Assembly: GCF_027579695.1 (NCBI RefSeq)
Contig: NC_083586.1
Location: forward strand, 5,824,001-5,888,000
DNA: 64,000 nucleotides
Reading direction: 5' to 3'
Origin: Neoarius graeffei
Lineage: Eukaryota; Chordata; Actinopteri; Siluriformes; Ariidae
Shown here: one piece after another, positions 37,780 through 48,989 of the stretch
How the letters are laid out: the number at the start of each line of letters is the position of its first letter
Position numbering within the stretch: the first letter of the stretch is position 1
Notes under the pieces: generated by a model
Told to the model about the DNA's origin: nothing
The model's database searches: none
Seen by the model: the letters and a program-made list of their open reading frames with translations, nothing else
Position numbers and translations under genes: made by a program

Positions 37780-38312
37780 GCTAATGTCAACAACATCATA
37801 GCTAGTATGTTACTGTAGCAATGTTTACGTTCAGTCATTTGGATGACTGTTAAAACCTTTCAGTCTCAAGTTTTTCCTTTACTGGATTTACTAGTTTACT
37901 GAGCTAGCGCGCTCGGCCGAGCCGGGAGCCATCGCGCGCTCTCCGGCCGAGCCGGGAGCCATCGCGCGCTCTCCGGCCGAGCCGGGAGCCATCGCGTGCT
38001 CGGCGGCCGAGCCGGGAGCCATCGCGCGCTCTCCGGCCGAGCCGGGAGCCATCGCGCGCTCGGCGGCCGAGCCGGGAGCCATCGCGCGCTCTCCGGCCGA
38101 GCCGGGAGCCATCGCGCGCTCGGCGGCCGAGCCGGGAGCCATCGCGCGCTCGGCGGCCGAGCCGGGAGCCATCGCGCGCTCGCTCAGTAAACTAGTAAAT
38201 CCAGTAAAGGAAAAACTTGAGACTGAAAGGTTTTAACAGTCATCCAAATGACTGAACGTAAATATTGCTACAGTAACATACTAGCTACTGTTGTTGACAT
38301 TAGCTAGCTTGC
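37780..38312. repeat. Hairpin arms around a 30-bp GC-rich minisatellite
   Basis: The left arm (gttactgtagcaatgtttac, then catttggatgactgttaaaa, then ctggatttactagtttactg) is the reverse complement of the right arm at about 38185-38312. The loop, 37906-38182, is about nine copies of a 30-base unit ggccgagccgggagccatcg with a variable cgctcggc or cgctctcc end. The unit length is divisible by 3, so the loop is open in several frames and yields a spurious ten-residue repeat (MAPGSAAERA). Confidence 0.9.
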
Positions 38313-38376
38313 CGTCCAAAATGGTGGACACCGGGGCGTCACGTGACCCTGTGACATCAGGTGAAATACCTCAATA

Positions 38377-39311
38377 GAAAGCCTCTGTCCATCCTCAGTC
38401 ACTGCAAGCTGGCAGCCCTCTCTCCTCTCTTCTGCAAAACAGAAAGACAAAATGCCAATAAGGAAGCAAAAACATAAGAATTCATTAAATATCTTGGCTC
38501 CACCCATCTACCATCTTTAAAATCCCCAGCCCACCCACCTCAACCAACATTTGTATGCTCCGACCATGCCCTATATGAATTTGAATGTTAACAATGAAAA
38601 TGTTGTTTCCATCATGCCCATTGAAAGCAATTCATTCATACACACTTTTGGCTTAGTAGGTAATAGATCTAACTACCTAGTTGTTTGGGTCCTCCGCTGT
38701 CGACGGCAGCCATCCAACCGGTCCCTGCTCAATCGGAGCCAGTTTTTTACCTCCTTCTCCACATCCGACTCGGTGACACTGTTATTGTTTTTGTGCACTG
38801 ATGCTATGAGAGACAATATGACGCAAATTACCACATTGCATAGACCACCTTATTTTGGGAAATTGTTTCTTTGTAGTCAACCCATAGTTAGGCAATAAAT
38901 ACATACTATCAAAATATAGAAGTAAAACGGATGAGTAAATAATAGTATTTTATCTCAGACATAAGGTCTAAATTAAAGAAATGGAACTTCCCCTTAAACA
39001 CTTAGTGTGACTTACATATTAGCATTTCAGCTACAGGTCTGGATTTAATACTGGTTTTATTTCCTCTCCCACACCAATTTAGTTGTGTGGCAAGTTGGTT
39101 TGAGAACACTTTTTGGAATATCCTCCAAACCATCTTTTTTACAGTGGTTCCGCCAGTGACAGTCAACTTGGAGATCTGCAACGCAATTATAACAAAATCA
39201 AACTCAACCAGTTACCATTAAGTGAATATCCAAATGACAACACAGAGACTGGTCCCAGTGTTATCCAATTGCATGCTGGGACATTTTCAAATGCAAGCTT
39301 GACACATAGTG

Positions 39312-39339
<28 letters not shown>
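38377..39339. other. Region downstream of exon 5 of the minus-strand gene
   Basis: A possible further minus-strand exon lies at about 38377-38432 after a ttttgcag acceptor (EERREGCQLAVTEDGQRL), running into the inverted end of the element on its left; I am unsure of it. Nothing else is recognised; CA tract at 39319-39344. Confidence 0.4.
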
Positions 39340-39347
<8 letters not shown>

Positions 39348-39458
39348 CCTCTAACTTAAACGGCCATTGACACAGACAGTGTATACACACGGTTGTTAAA
39401 AATCCTGTGTATCACTACTCTATACTCTTTATGCAATGACAATAAAACATTCTCATAC

Positions 39459-42400
39459 CATGTATTTCTTAAAATTTGAGTCACTGTCTAGCAGCTCATC
39501 GAAATCGTCAAGGTCCTGTGCTGAGGTTAAGGGAATTTTCTGGTCGTATGTTCTTCACCCCCTCTACATCACGGTTTTGCAAAAGTTGTTGAAGAAGGGC
39601 CATGATGTGATCAACCTTGAGGTGCAGCTCCCCTTGCTGCTCCAAAATCAATCTTTCGACAGCTGATGGGGAAGTGCAAAATACAAAAGTGCAGTATATA
39701 CCTTTAAAGTGGCATTCCAGGGTAAAGTAACACGGACAGGGAGGAAAGAAAATATTTTCTATGCCCCCATGATTGCATTTATGCATCACACATGAAATGG
39801 CAAAATGTTTGCAATTTCGTTGTGTGCGCTGTGAGCTGTGTCACAATGACAAAAATGGGACTTTCATGTCAATCATACAGCACTCTGTGATCTTTAACAA
39901 CAATATTAAAACAGATTTGTTCTCAAAACTTACCAGTACAGGTAGCTGGAATCAACTGGTGGGTTTGAGGAAGGCAGGTTTGGGGATGCCGGGGGCTTTC
40001 AGTCAGTCAGGCAGGTTTGGGGACGCCGAGGGATTTCAGTCAGGCAGGTTTGCTGTTGATCAGTGTGGTGCAGTGGTCCTTAAGCCTCCATATCACTGAG
40101 GCAAGTTACTGTTGAGACTTGGGGATGTGAAGGGGTGGCAAATGTTAATGAACATGGTAATGATAAAGTTTTACAGTTAGGTTTTATAGTTTGTCTGCAC
40201 AGAGGCTTGACAAAGAGGTTTTTGAATCCCATCATTTGATCGGCTGTCAAAATGGTCTAACAAGTTTATGAAACAACAAATGAAGTTGCATTGGAAGCTG
40301 GCTTGTGCCCAGCAAACACAAAACATTTATAAAACGTTTCATTTGGGTTGCATTAAGGTTAGGTTTTATTAAACGTTTATGAAACGTTTATGAAACGTTG
40401 GTGAAAATTTAATAAAGTCATATTTGCTGACCCGTGGCACATTTTTTATCATCTCTTGGTATTTTTAGATATTAAGATGTCATAATGATTGTATTACAAT
40501 TATCAAAATAATCAGTAAATGAGTAACGTTTTATTGACGTTTTATAAACGTTCTCTTTAAAACGTTTCATTCACAACGTTTATGAAATGTTTATAAAACG
40601 TTATACATATTCGGAGACTTCTGGCTAAAACAGATAATATTAAAATTTCTACAATTAATTGTGTGATTATAAACACTACATGATGACATGTTTTTAAAAA
40701 GTATCAAAAAACATGGGAATAATTTTATGGAAAATAAGTGATTGTATAAACGTTTAATAAACGTTGAAAAAAAACCCTTCGATCTAGCTAAATATTTTTT
40801 AGATGTAGATCTAGATAGATAGATAAATCATTAAATGTGTGGCTCTAGTCTCGTAATTATCAAGTATGGTTTGAATAATTTGGATAGATGACCATTTGTC
40901 GTTTTATATTTGCTAAAATACACGCCCTTTTGGCCCTGGCATTTTGTTCGCTGGTTCCCTGCGCCTGCGCGACCTACGTCTTTGCGCAGGCGCAGGGACT
41001 GGAAGTAGCGCCATTTTGAGCCTGTTGCTGTTGGGACAAGATCGAGAAGGCCAGGTCCACTTAGAAGTTATCTTAGAAAATCTCCTCCATCGAAGGCTCG
41101 CAGCTTTGGCCAAACAGCTTATTTGATTTAATTTGCTTTTTTATTTCAACTTTTAACTGATTTTGCGCATTTGCTATGATTACGTTAACTTTAATGTTTT
41201 GGTTCTTAGTAGCAAGGCTTCTTTAATAAATTTAGATAAATTTTTAATACTAGTATCTTTATCATTTTTGCTGTTCATGAGGGCTTTATATGTAAATGTG
41301 AATATTGTCTATGTAAAAAAATTCTGCTGTCAAATCAGTTTTGTTGAACTTGCAAAGAGGAATGAAATAAACTTAAGTGCAATAACAAAAATGTGTTGTT
41401 ATATTATAAGTTTAACAGGTAGTAACATGGGCGGCACGGTGATGTAGTGGTTAGCGCTGTCGCCTCACAGCAAGAAGGTCCTGGGTTCGAGCCCCGGGGC
41501 CGGCGAGGGCCTTTCTGTGTGGAGTTTGCATGTTCTCCCCGTGTTCACATGGGTTTCCTCTGGGTGCTCCGGTTTCCCCCACAGTCCAAAGACATGCAGG
41601 TTAGGTTAACTGGTGACTCTAAATTGACCGTAGGTGTGAATGTTTGTCTATGTGTCAGCCCTGTGATGACCTGGCGACTTGTCCAGGGTGTACCCCGCCT
41701 TTCACCCGTAGTCAGCTGGGATAGGCTCCAGCTTGCCTGCGACCCTGTAGAAGGATAAAGCGGCTAGAGATAATGAGATGAGGTATTAACATGTTTCTAA
41801 AACATTAAAGAAACGTTTTACTATTGTTTTTAAATGGTTTTAAGAAACGTTTATACAATGTTTTAAAAAACGTTTCTGAAACATTTCCAGAATGTTGTAT
41901 GATGGTTTCCAGAATGTTTTTCAAACATTTATATAACGTTTTTTCAAATGTTTATAAAACGAAAAAATTGTCCACAAATTTTCATTTTATAAACGTTATT
42001 TTGTAACGTTTCTGAAACGTTAGCCAAACATTTATACAACGTTATATAAACATTTTTGTGTTTGCTGGGTGGTCGCCACAGCGTGGCTTTCTATAGGATT
42101 TTTTGGGATGGAACCAGTTGCAGGATTTCAATCACGTTTTGATGAGGCCACTGTAGAGGTCAGTGGCGGCTGGTAGTCTTTCAAACAGGGGAGGCTGGTC
42201 GGTTACGATATTTCCAGATTTTAAAAGAAAAAAGAAAAAACACATCAATTTTGCCCATACTCTTGCCTCTGATCTGGCTGATTGTTGGCAGGGTCACAAA
42301 CTGTGAAATAACAGGTTCTTTTGCCCCATTAGCCTACTGTCCAATATACATGATGGTGGTGTTGGGGGGGTATATTTTAAAATTTTATATTTTAAAATTG

Positions 42401-45289
42401 TGGCATGTTGTTTAAAAATTGATCATTATTGAAAGCAGCTCTTTGTCAGGAACCTCAGCAGTAACAGCAGAGTGTTCTGGAATAGGCACAAGCACTGACC
42501 TTGGGGAGCCAAACATAGAGCTGGGTGCCACACATTTCATTCAATGACACTTTCCCTATATTTTACTTATTTTGACTGAGAAATGTTTTATTCACAATTT
42601 TGATAACCCTTCACTTTTAATCCAGGTTTGTAGTGTGAAAGGTTCTCGGTTGTGTTTTTGTTTAAAAATGTTTTCCAAATTGTAGCGGTGTTTAATTCAT
42701 ATCCAGAAAAATATATATTCCAATATAATATACTCAGCATAAACATTTTAAATAGATTCTATATTTTTGGTCCATCCATGACATATTACTAAAGTAGCCT
42801 ATTTACTGTTGTTGATGTGGGTCACTTGCTGTTAGCCAATTCACTTTCTCATACCAGGAGAGCTGAAAGGAGCGAGTATTATTCCCTACCTTTTTCACCA
42901 AGTCAATTTGAGGCGTTGGTCTACCCTGCTCTTTAATTTTAATTTTTTCCTCGAAAGGAAGACTGGCAAATGGCTTCGCCAAAATTAAATCAGCAATGCT
43001 TGGCCTCCGTGCGCAGCTTTCTTGCTAGCTGACTAGCCCCCTCAAGTTCAAGTTCAGTCACTCAAATAAACGGAACTAAGATAGCAAACTTGACAACACT
43101 ATATTTACACTTTATTTACAATGAAAATATATACAAACTAAAAAAGCTGGTAGAAACCGTATGTAATGAATGAAATCGAAATGTAAGCTGATCTCTTACA
43201 ATACACCACAGCACTTGCGAATCCGCATGGGACTGAACTGAAATTCACCGCTGCCTGTCTATAGTTGAAACGAGCTGTCAATCAAAGAAAATATCCAGCC
43301 ACTTTCACCAATCACCAGTCTCCTCACGGAAACTGCCATGTCCCTCCCACTGTGAGGCTCGGAGTCCGTGGGCAGGCATTTTTGCAGTATCTGTCTTGTA
43401 TTTTGAGATTGACAAGCGCATAGCTCCCAAATGCCATTGAAGTCCACTGAGGCTGGGAGTCTGTGAGACTCCGTGGGTGGGCATTTTCACAGTATTTGTC
43501 CAATAACCGTCTTGCATTTTGAGATTGACAAGCGCATAGCTCCCAAATGCCATTGAAATCCACTGAGGCTGGGCTGCATCGCGCTGTCACGAGGGGGAAA
43601 AACTCACGCACACATTAGGCGAACTGGGGAAAGTTATAACGGAATGATTTCGCACTGTAGTTGGGTTGAGCACATATATTTCTATGATTCTGGATCTGAA
43701 ATAGCAATGTTATAAGGTCGGCTATAACATAAGCCTAGCACAATTCATCCTACACAATGTTCATCATTTTTAGAGGAGGCTGAGCCTCCCTCATTGTCTT
43801 AGAGCAATCGCCCGTGGTAGAGGTCTATTTCTAAGGACAACCTTATTCTTGGAATCTATGAAAGATACTTACGTTCAGTGTAAGTTGGCTCTTCTCTTGG
43901 TCTTGCAATTTTCAAAGGTAAAGGGGGAGGTCTTCTTAGGTGTTCAGGATCATCATCCTCCTCAGATAGTGATGATGATGATGACTGTCTGAGCTGTCTT
44001 GGTCTATACATTTACAAAAATTAGCACTTTCTTCACATACAAGTATTTGATATACAGACAATATCTAATTTAATTTAAATCAAAGAAATGGGTTCACCTT
44101 TTACATTCTCTAACTGGATTCTTCTGCATTTCAACATCTGTATTTAAGTCTGATGTTATGCATGCTTTGTCCCACTTGGACTGGATAGTTTGAATGGAGT
44201 CTGTGAACAACATATCATTATAAGCCTATACCAGAGCAAAAAAAAAAAAACCTAGCATTTAACAAAATTACTGTCTCTGCCATCATCTTCTCAAGCATCA
44301 CCTCTGACAAAAAGGCTTTTTACAATGACTGGATACACAATTCCACTGAGGTGCTGTTTACAGATATTTGGATATCTATAAAAATTGAACTTTATGCGGT
44401 TGAGTTTTAGCATTGAGATGTAACATTCTTTTGGATGCTTTATTACCTGATTCATACAGTACACGAGCGCGGAACTGCCTCCACCCTTTTGCTGGGTCTG
44501 GCATGACCCTCTTCTGAACTGCTCTTAGGATCTGAAGTTGGTCCTTATATGGCAGCCACCATACCAGGCCACCTGAAAACCATTCCTTGGCCACCGGGCC
44601 GGTTTGGTTGTCGTCCTCAAACACAACAATCAAGTACATGCTGCACCTACTAGGAAACAGGACAGTAAAATGGTGGTAGTCCATTCACGGACATATCGCT
44701 AGTGTGTATACATGTTGCATCATGCTTTGCTAATTCTTAGATGGCATATATTTGCCTATTGTTTCTTTTTACTGTGAGGGTTATTACACTGCAGGCCATC
44801 TCATGCTACACTGTTTCATGGAATTACTGACAAACAGTACACGCAGATACACAATCCTCTAACCTAAATGGCCATGGACACATACATAGTGTACGCACTC
44901 ACAGACCTCTAACTTAAATGGCCATTCACATATACAGTACACGCACACACAGGCCTCTAACTTAAACGGCCATGGACACAGAGACAGTAAACACACAGGC
45001 CTCTAACTTAGGCTATATCCACACGACAATGGCAACGAGATTTTTTTTTTAAATATAGCGTCCACATAGGCAACGGATCAATTAAATTTCGGGTCCATAT
45101 GGCAACGCAACGCTTGCTGAAAACAATGCAATACACATGCCACACCTCTAGGTGCACTGTAAGACGGTCCCATCAGAGACACCAGAACAATAGAAGAAGA
45201 AGTTGACGCATGCGCATAAACCCCTTCTTCTGTAGCATTAGCTACATTAGCTTCCGCAGTGTTTGGACTAAAGACTCTGCCCTAAGGGC

Positions 45290-45329
<40 letters not shown>

Positions 45330-45970
45330 TTGCACCATTACACAATAAATATTCACAGTGAAAATATTTTGTAAGCGTGTTTCATGAACCAAGTTATAGG
45401 ATTTGTTGACAACTCGCATCGAGTTCGTTACACTTCTACCCGGCGTGAAGCACTGACAGTCATGTGGTTGTGACATCGTAAACAAATCCATTCTACTCAT
45501 CCAGACGACTTCGGAATGGTGCCGTTGCCATATTTTTCCACTCTGGGACCCGTTCTCAAAAGATTTCGTTTTGGGGCACCCAAAACGCCGGTGCCGTGTG
45601 GACGCCAGGCCGAAATGATAAACAATTTTATCAGATTCACCTGAATCCGTTGCCGTGTGGACAGGGCCTTAAACGGCCATTGACACATACACAGTACACA
45701 GTGCACACACACACACACACACACACACACAGGCCTCTAACTTAAACGGCCATTGACACATACAGTGCACACACACACACACACACACACACACAGGAAG
45801 TCATCCTCCAATTCACAAACATCAACAGGAATGTCAGGGACATCTTCTGCCATTTCTTCATCCTCAGCAATGCTGCTAGAAGCCAATCTACAATGAATGG
45901 ATGCCAGTTGCTGATTAACACGTGCCTTGGATTTTCGCTTCAGTGTCCAGTATGAGGGTGAACCTGCCAT
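39459..45970 (-). CDS. Spliced host gene, possibly DUF4806 family; five exons, 3' end missing
   Basis: Exons on the minus strand: E1 45795-45970 (MAGSPSYWTLKRKSKARVNQ to DIPVDVCELEDDFL), E2 44447-44640 (MYLIVVFEDDNQTGPVAKEW, WWLPYKDQLQILRAVQKRVM, FRARVLYES), E3 44098-44200 (DSIQTIQSKWDKACITSDLN), E4 43873-44003 (PRQLRQSSSSSLSEEDDDPE, PPPLPLKIARPREEPTYTE) and E5 39459-39662 (VERLILEQQGELHLKVDHIM, ALLQQLLQNRDVEGV, and after a one-base shift or a short intron DLDDFDELLDSDSNFKKYM). Each junction has GT/AG and the phases 2, 1, 2, 1 agree across all four introns, which is strong evidence for a real gene. E2 resembles the start and E5 the lead-in of fish proteins ending in DUF4806; the terminal domain exon itself is not found before 36760. 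Function unknown. Possibly broken by the element at 37111-38376. Confidence 0.65.
39663..40307. other. Part of intron 4 of the minus-strand gene
   Basis: A two-copy repeat of about 40-50 bases (caggtttggggatgccgggg / caggtttggggacgccgagg) lies at about 39976-40055. Otherwise nothing is recognised. Confidence 0.5.
40956..40998. promoter_or_regulatory. Perfect inverted repeat with NRF1-like sites
   Basis: tccctgcgcctgcgc and its exact reverse complement gcgcaggcgcaggga are separated by 13 bases. Each arm contains gcgcctgcgc, close to the NRF1 consensus (GCGCATGCGC). A promoter function is a guess. Confidence 0.45.
41429..41783 (+). mobile_element. Full-length tRNA-derived SINE (DANA/Mermaid-like)
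   Basis: The head gggcggcacggtgatgtagt has an A box region (tagtggttagcgctgtcgcc) and a B box (ggttcgagccc). The body includes gcatgttctccccgtg, the conserved gacatgcaggttaggttaac and gggataggctccagcttgcc. It ends tagagataatgagatgag. Flanks taacatg on both sides (41423-41429 and 41785-41792) fit a short target duplication. Confidence 0.9.
42161..43816. mobile_element. hAT element with exact 8-bp target duplication
   Basis: The duplication gtagaggt is identical at 42153-42160 and 43817-43824. The left end cagtggcggctggtagtctt and the reversed right end cacgggcgattgctctaaga are imperfect inverted repeats; the left one is the same terminus as that of the ZMYM1-like hAT ending at 23490. No transposase frame is recognisable, so it is non-autonomous. 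It sits in intron 4 of the minus-strand gene. Confidence 0.85.
43370..43570. repeat. Tandem duplication of about 116 bp inside the hAT element
   Basis: ttttgagattgacaagcgca with catagctcccaaatgccatt starts at 43401 and again at 43517. The copies are nearly identical, including the adjoining ccactgaggctggg. Confidence 0.85.
44850..45010. repeat. Minisatellite copies in intron 1, interrupted by a MITE
   Basis: Three diverged units of the ggcctctaacttaaacggcc minisatellite. The third is cut after ctctaactta by the MITE at 45011 and resumes at 45669. Confidence 0.8.
45011..45668. mobile_element. PIF/Harbinger-type MITE, 658 bp
   Basis: The target duplication TTA stands on both sides (45008-45010, 45669-45671), fitting PIF/Harbinger. 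The left end ggctatatccacacgacaat and the reversed right end ggccctgtccacacggcaac share the tccacacg core. It contains a (TC)n run at 45293-45327 and no transposase. It was inserted inside one minisatellite unit, whose sequence reads on across the gap. Confidence 0.82.
45664..45794. repeat. Minisatellite and (CA)n tracts beside exon 1
   Basis: Two ggcctctaacttaaacggcc-type units with CA tracts at about 45706-45730 and 45768-45794. The last CA tract directly abuts exon 1 and supplies its splice donor (cttcct|gtgtgt on the minus strand). Confidence 0.85.
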
Positions 45971-45999
45971 ACTAGATAGATAAGCAAGACAAAGAAAAC

Positions 46000-47256
46000 A
46001 AAAAAGCACAAGCTCATCAATTGTATTTTAACAGTGATGAGGAAAATACCAATAATGGATAAAGGCCTTTCATGAGCCAGTTGGATATAGAGGGGATTAG
46101 AGATGACCAATTATTATTTGGCCCATATTTTTGCCTTTGTCTAACTAATTTCATGAATTTGCTCATAACTAAAACAAATCACTATGCACATTAGTTTACA
46201 GAAATGATAGTAAGACTTACAGGGTCACTGGCTATACAGTGCAGATGATCAGCCAGTATGTGTTGTTTGCTCTGACTGTACCTGCCCCAAAGGCTACGAT
46301 CAGACAAAATACAGGTGTAATAAGTATGAAGTAGGCCTGTGTCCTGTTCCTTACAATGAGAAGTACAATATGCTGAAAATTTAGTGTCACCTGCATATAT
46401 TGTTACACTTTAGGCCTCTGCAGGCAAAAGCTTACCATTTACAAGCATTTGTCACTATATGGCACCATATTAACCATAAGGTACACGATGTATTGTTTTG
46501 GGATGGCGTGTGAATGTTATGAAATAAGTTTTTATCGAGTTATTTATCGAAAATACTCTGAATTTCATGAAAAAAAAAATCCAAATTCAAGATGGACACC
46601 ACCCTGTGAGATCACAATATGCAAATCCCAACATAAACTTTGGGTCATCCTCAATATTTTTCTCATTTACAGTTTACTCTGTTATCACTTTCAAGGCACA
46701 GCCTTTTGAAATTTAGATGCCAACATTCAACATTTTTTTGAAATACCTGCCACCTAAAGGGTTAAGACTCACCAAAAACCCTATCTCAAGCCTGCAATGA
46801 TTTTGGTAACTGTGACCCAGCTGTAATTGCACTTAAGCCTTCAGAGTTATTGTATTCCTCACAAGCAGCCGTGGTTGAAACGGTCCCAGACAGGTGCTAC
46901 ATTTAGTCCTGTTACAATTGACACATCCATTATGGTAAAGAGTCCCTTCTACATTTGTCATTTTAAAAACCACATTATTTAAAATTACCTTGTTTCCCTG
47001 GACAATCAGGTCAATGCTTGTGGTACAATACACTGTTTAGGGACAAAAAAGGAAAGTTATGAGAATAAAGAAAACATCACTTTACATTAAATATAAGAAA
47101 CATCTTGGGAGACAATGCTGCTGTACATACAGACAGAAGTAGTTTATATTTAAGTTATTGCTTTTTGGAAATTGGCACAAACCTTCTGATTGAATTATGC
47201 TTTAATTGTTGTCATTACTAGCAGTATCTGAAAAACTAGGCCAAATAGTAGTTAGT
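46000..47256. other. Upstream region of the minus-strand gene, no gene recognised
   Basis: Only short, unsupported frames. A cysteine-containing minus-strand frame at 46833-47033 (GCVNCNRTKCSTCL) caught my eye but matches nothing I know. Confidence 0.45.
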
Positions 47257-47264
47257 TTAGGGAC

Positions 47265-48989
47265 TAGGGCTGAACGATCTATTGTTTTCGACCGAAAATC
47301 GCGATCTCAGACAACACAATTTTGGGATCGTCAAAGCCGCAGTTTTTCTCAGTGCTCCTAAACTGACCCATGTTTTGTTTCGTCAATAATTTCACACATG
47401 TATGCTCTGCGTATTGCCCCAGCATGGTGTAAAAACACTTTGTGTCAGCTACCAATCAAGAAGCTGCATGCTGCACGTGGACAGGCCACGTGTTATCCAC
47501 TCCAATCAGTGTAGCTGGTCATTCAATTTCAGACATGGCTGAAGCAGGAGCTGAAGCGGAGTCAGGGGATTTGATCCCAAAGAAAAACAGCACGTCGGCC
47601 ATACTTCCCCACTGACCACACAGGAGAGAATATTGCCATGGGGCTGAAAGAGTGTTTGTCAAGCTGGGGTCTAAAAGAAGAGGCCCAGACGTGCATAACA
47701 ACAGACAACGCTACAAATATGATAAAAGCAATGGAACTTAACCAATGGACCAGACTGCAGTGTTTCGGACACAGACTGCATCTTGCATATGGTAAGTACA
47801 GGAACCTGTGTTTGTGCGATTGTGTATGTTTGTAATTAAGAGTGCGTATTATCTTCGCAGAGTCCCTCTAGTCTCTGCTATATTACTCTGCCCTCTCTGT
47901 CCCTTAAAGTCAGTTTACCGGTAACAATCATAATTCGTTTGCCTGAAGTAGGTCTTGACTTTGTTTCGGAACACTGAAATACAGTTTGGGAGGGGAAAAA
48001 ACGAAACGCTGACAAGTTTGCTGTCAAGCTGTCGTTAGCTGACAAACTGTTAGCACAAGGCTACTTTAACAATACAAACACCATAGAAAGGCTGTCTATC
48101 GCCATTAGCAGCTTTATATTCAATATTTTTGCATTAATTTCACACAAGTTTATTGCAAAATGCTTCAAGAACACAGGTTTTCAATATACAAAATGTGTAA
48201 CTCATGGATCATCTGCATTTTAAGACGGGTTGTGAGAAGACTAGAAAAATTAACCCTTTCATGGCTAAACTTTGAAGTCTCCCAATACTGCTTTTGTTTA
48301 ACTGTGGAACGCCTGGGGCAGAGAGATGCAATGGCATTTTTTTTAATGTTTGACATCTTTTGTAGATGGGGAAAATGCAGGGTCATTTGTACGTTTTTTT
48401 ATTATTATGTTTTATTTTTACTACCATTACATTTCATTTCCTCTTGCCACTTTGTGTGAAAAAGAAGCACAGGCTTCTGAGTACAGGGGTTGAATTTCTG
48501 TAACTGCTGCTGATGTTGTTAATGTTCATAAGCTAGCTCCCTTGAGCCATTCTTGCACTACTTTTAAGGTAAGACTTTTTTGCTCTACTTTGTTATTTAT
48601 TATAATTTATAATGCTTATGTACATTCTTTTACAAAAGTGCAATATTTTGATGCTGCTGAGCCATTGATCAACCTTTTTTTATGTCTGATATGTTGTAGA
48701 TGGGAAAAGTAAAAGAAGCAAAAGTTTACTTAAGAAAGATGGCTCTCTTTTTATTTTTATTTTAAGTTATTATAACTTGTTCCTCAGGCACTCAATGTTA
48801 ATAAACAGGCCTACATTTGAAATCTGTTGACCTCAGTTTTCATTCTTGCATTAGCTTTATGGAATTCATTGTATTAATTAATTTGCACTGAAACTCGATT
48901 TAAAGAAAAAAAATCGTGGTTGAAATCAAAATCGCAATATCTGCCAGAAAAATTGCAATTCAATTTTTTCTTAAAATTGTTCAGCCCTA
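47265..48989 (+). mobile_element. hAT element, complete ends, internally deleted transposase
   Basis: The ends tagggctgaacgatc and, reversed, tagggctgaacaatt are inverted repeats, flanked by the exact 8-base duplication ttagggac (47257-47264, 48990-48997). The interior keeps two transposase pieces next to each other: an N-terminal start MAEAGAEAESGDLIPKKNST (47535-47604) and, in another frame, a middle exon NIAMGLKECLSSWGL, TTDNATNMIKAME and LQCFGHRLHLAYG (47610-47791) with a gtaagt donor. All between and after them is deleted, so it is non-autonomous. Confidence 0.88.

Larger units (their letters stand above)
37111..38376 (+). mobile_element. DNA element with inverted ends, coding exon and giant hairpin
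   Basis: The ends are inverted: tattgaggtatttcactcac at 37119 and, reversed, gtgaaatacctcaata at 38361-38376; ccattttggacggca is shared further in (37160 and, reversed, 38315). A TA flanks or belongs to each end. Inside lie a coding exon (37064-37590) and, at about 37780-38312, two reverse-complement arms of about 130 bases around a GC-rich 30-bp minisatellite. The superfamily is unknown to me; the coding part resembles fish proteins carrying SWIM and YqaJ-type domains. Confidence 0.6.
40308..42069. mobile_element. Non-autonomous DNA element rich in AAACGTTT words
   Basis: Inverted ends: cccagcaaacacaaaacatt at 40308 and, reversed, aatgtttttg-like run ending ttgtgtttgctggg at 42069 (about 16 matching bases). 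Both ends carry many copies of aaacgttt, tttataaaacg and related words. The centre holds a CpG-rich segment with a 15-bp perfect inverted repeat (40956-40998), and a SINE has inserted at 41429. I cannot identify the target duplication or superfamily. Confidence 0.65.

Noticed and set aside
37891-38172. Ten-residue-repeat protein (MAPGSAAERA)
   Set aside because: The 30-bp minisatellite is open in several frames on both strands; there is no evidence of a real start, splice signal or conservation.
41447-41758. 103-codon frame in a SINE
   Set aside because: SINEs of this type are noncoding; the same frame recurs in the copies at 52935 and 63241 because the sequence is the same.
46449-47033. Possible cysteine-rich small protein (minus strand, 46833-47033)
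   Set aside because: No matching family, no neighbouring exon in phase, and the cysteine pattern is not a known finger.
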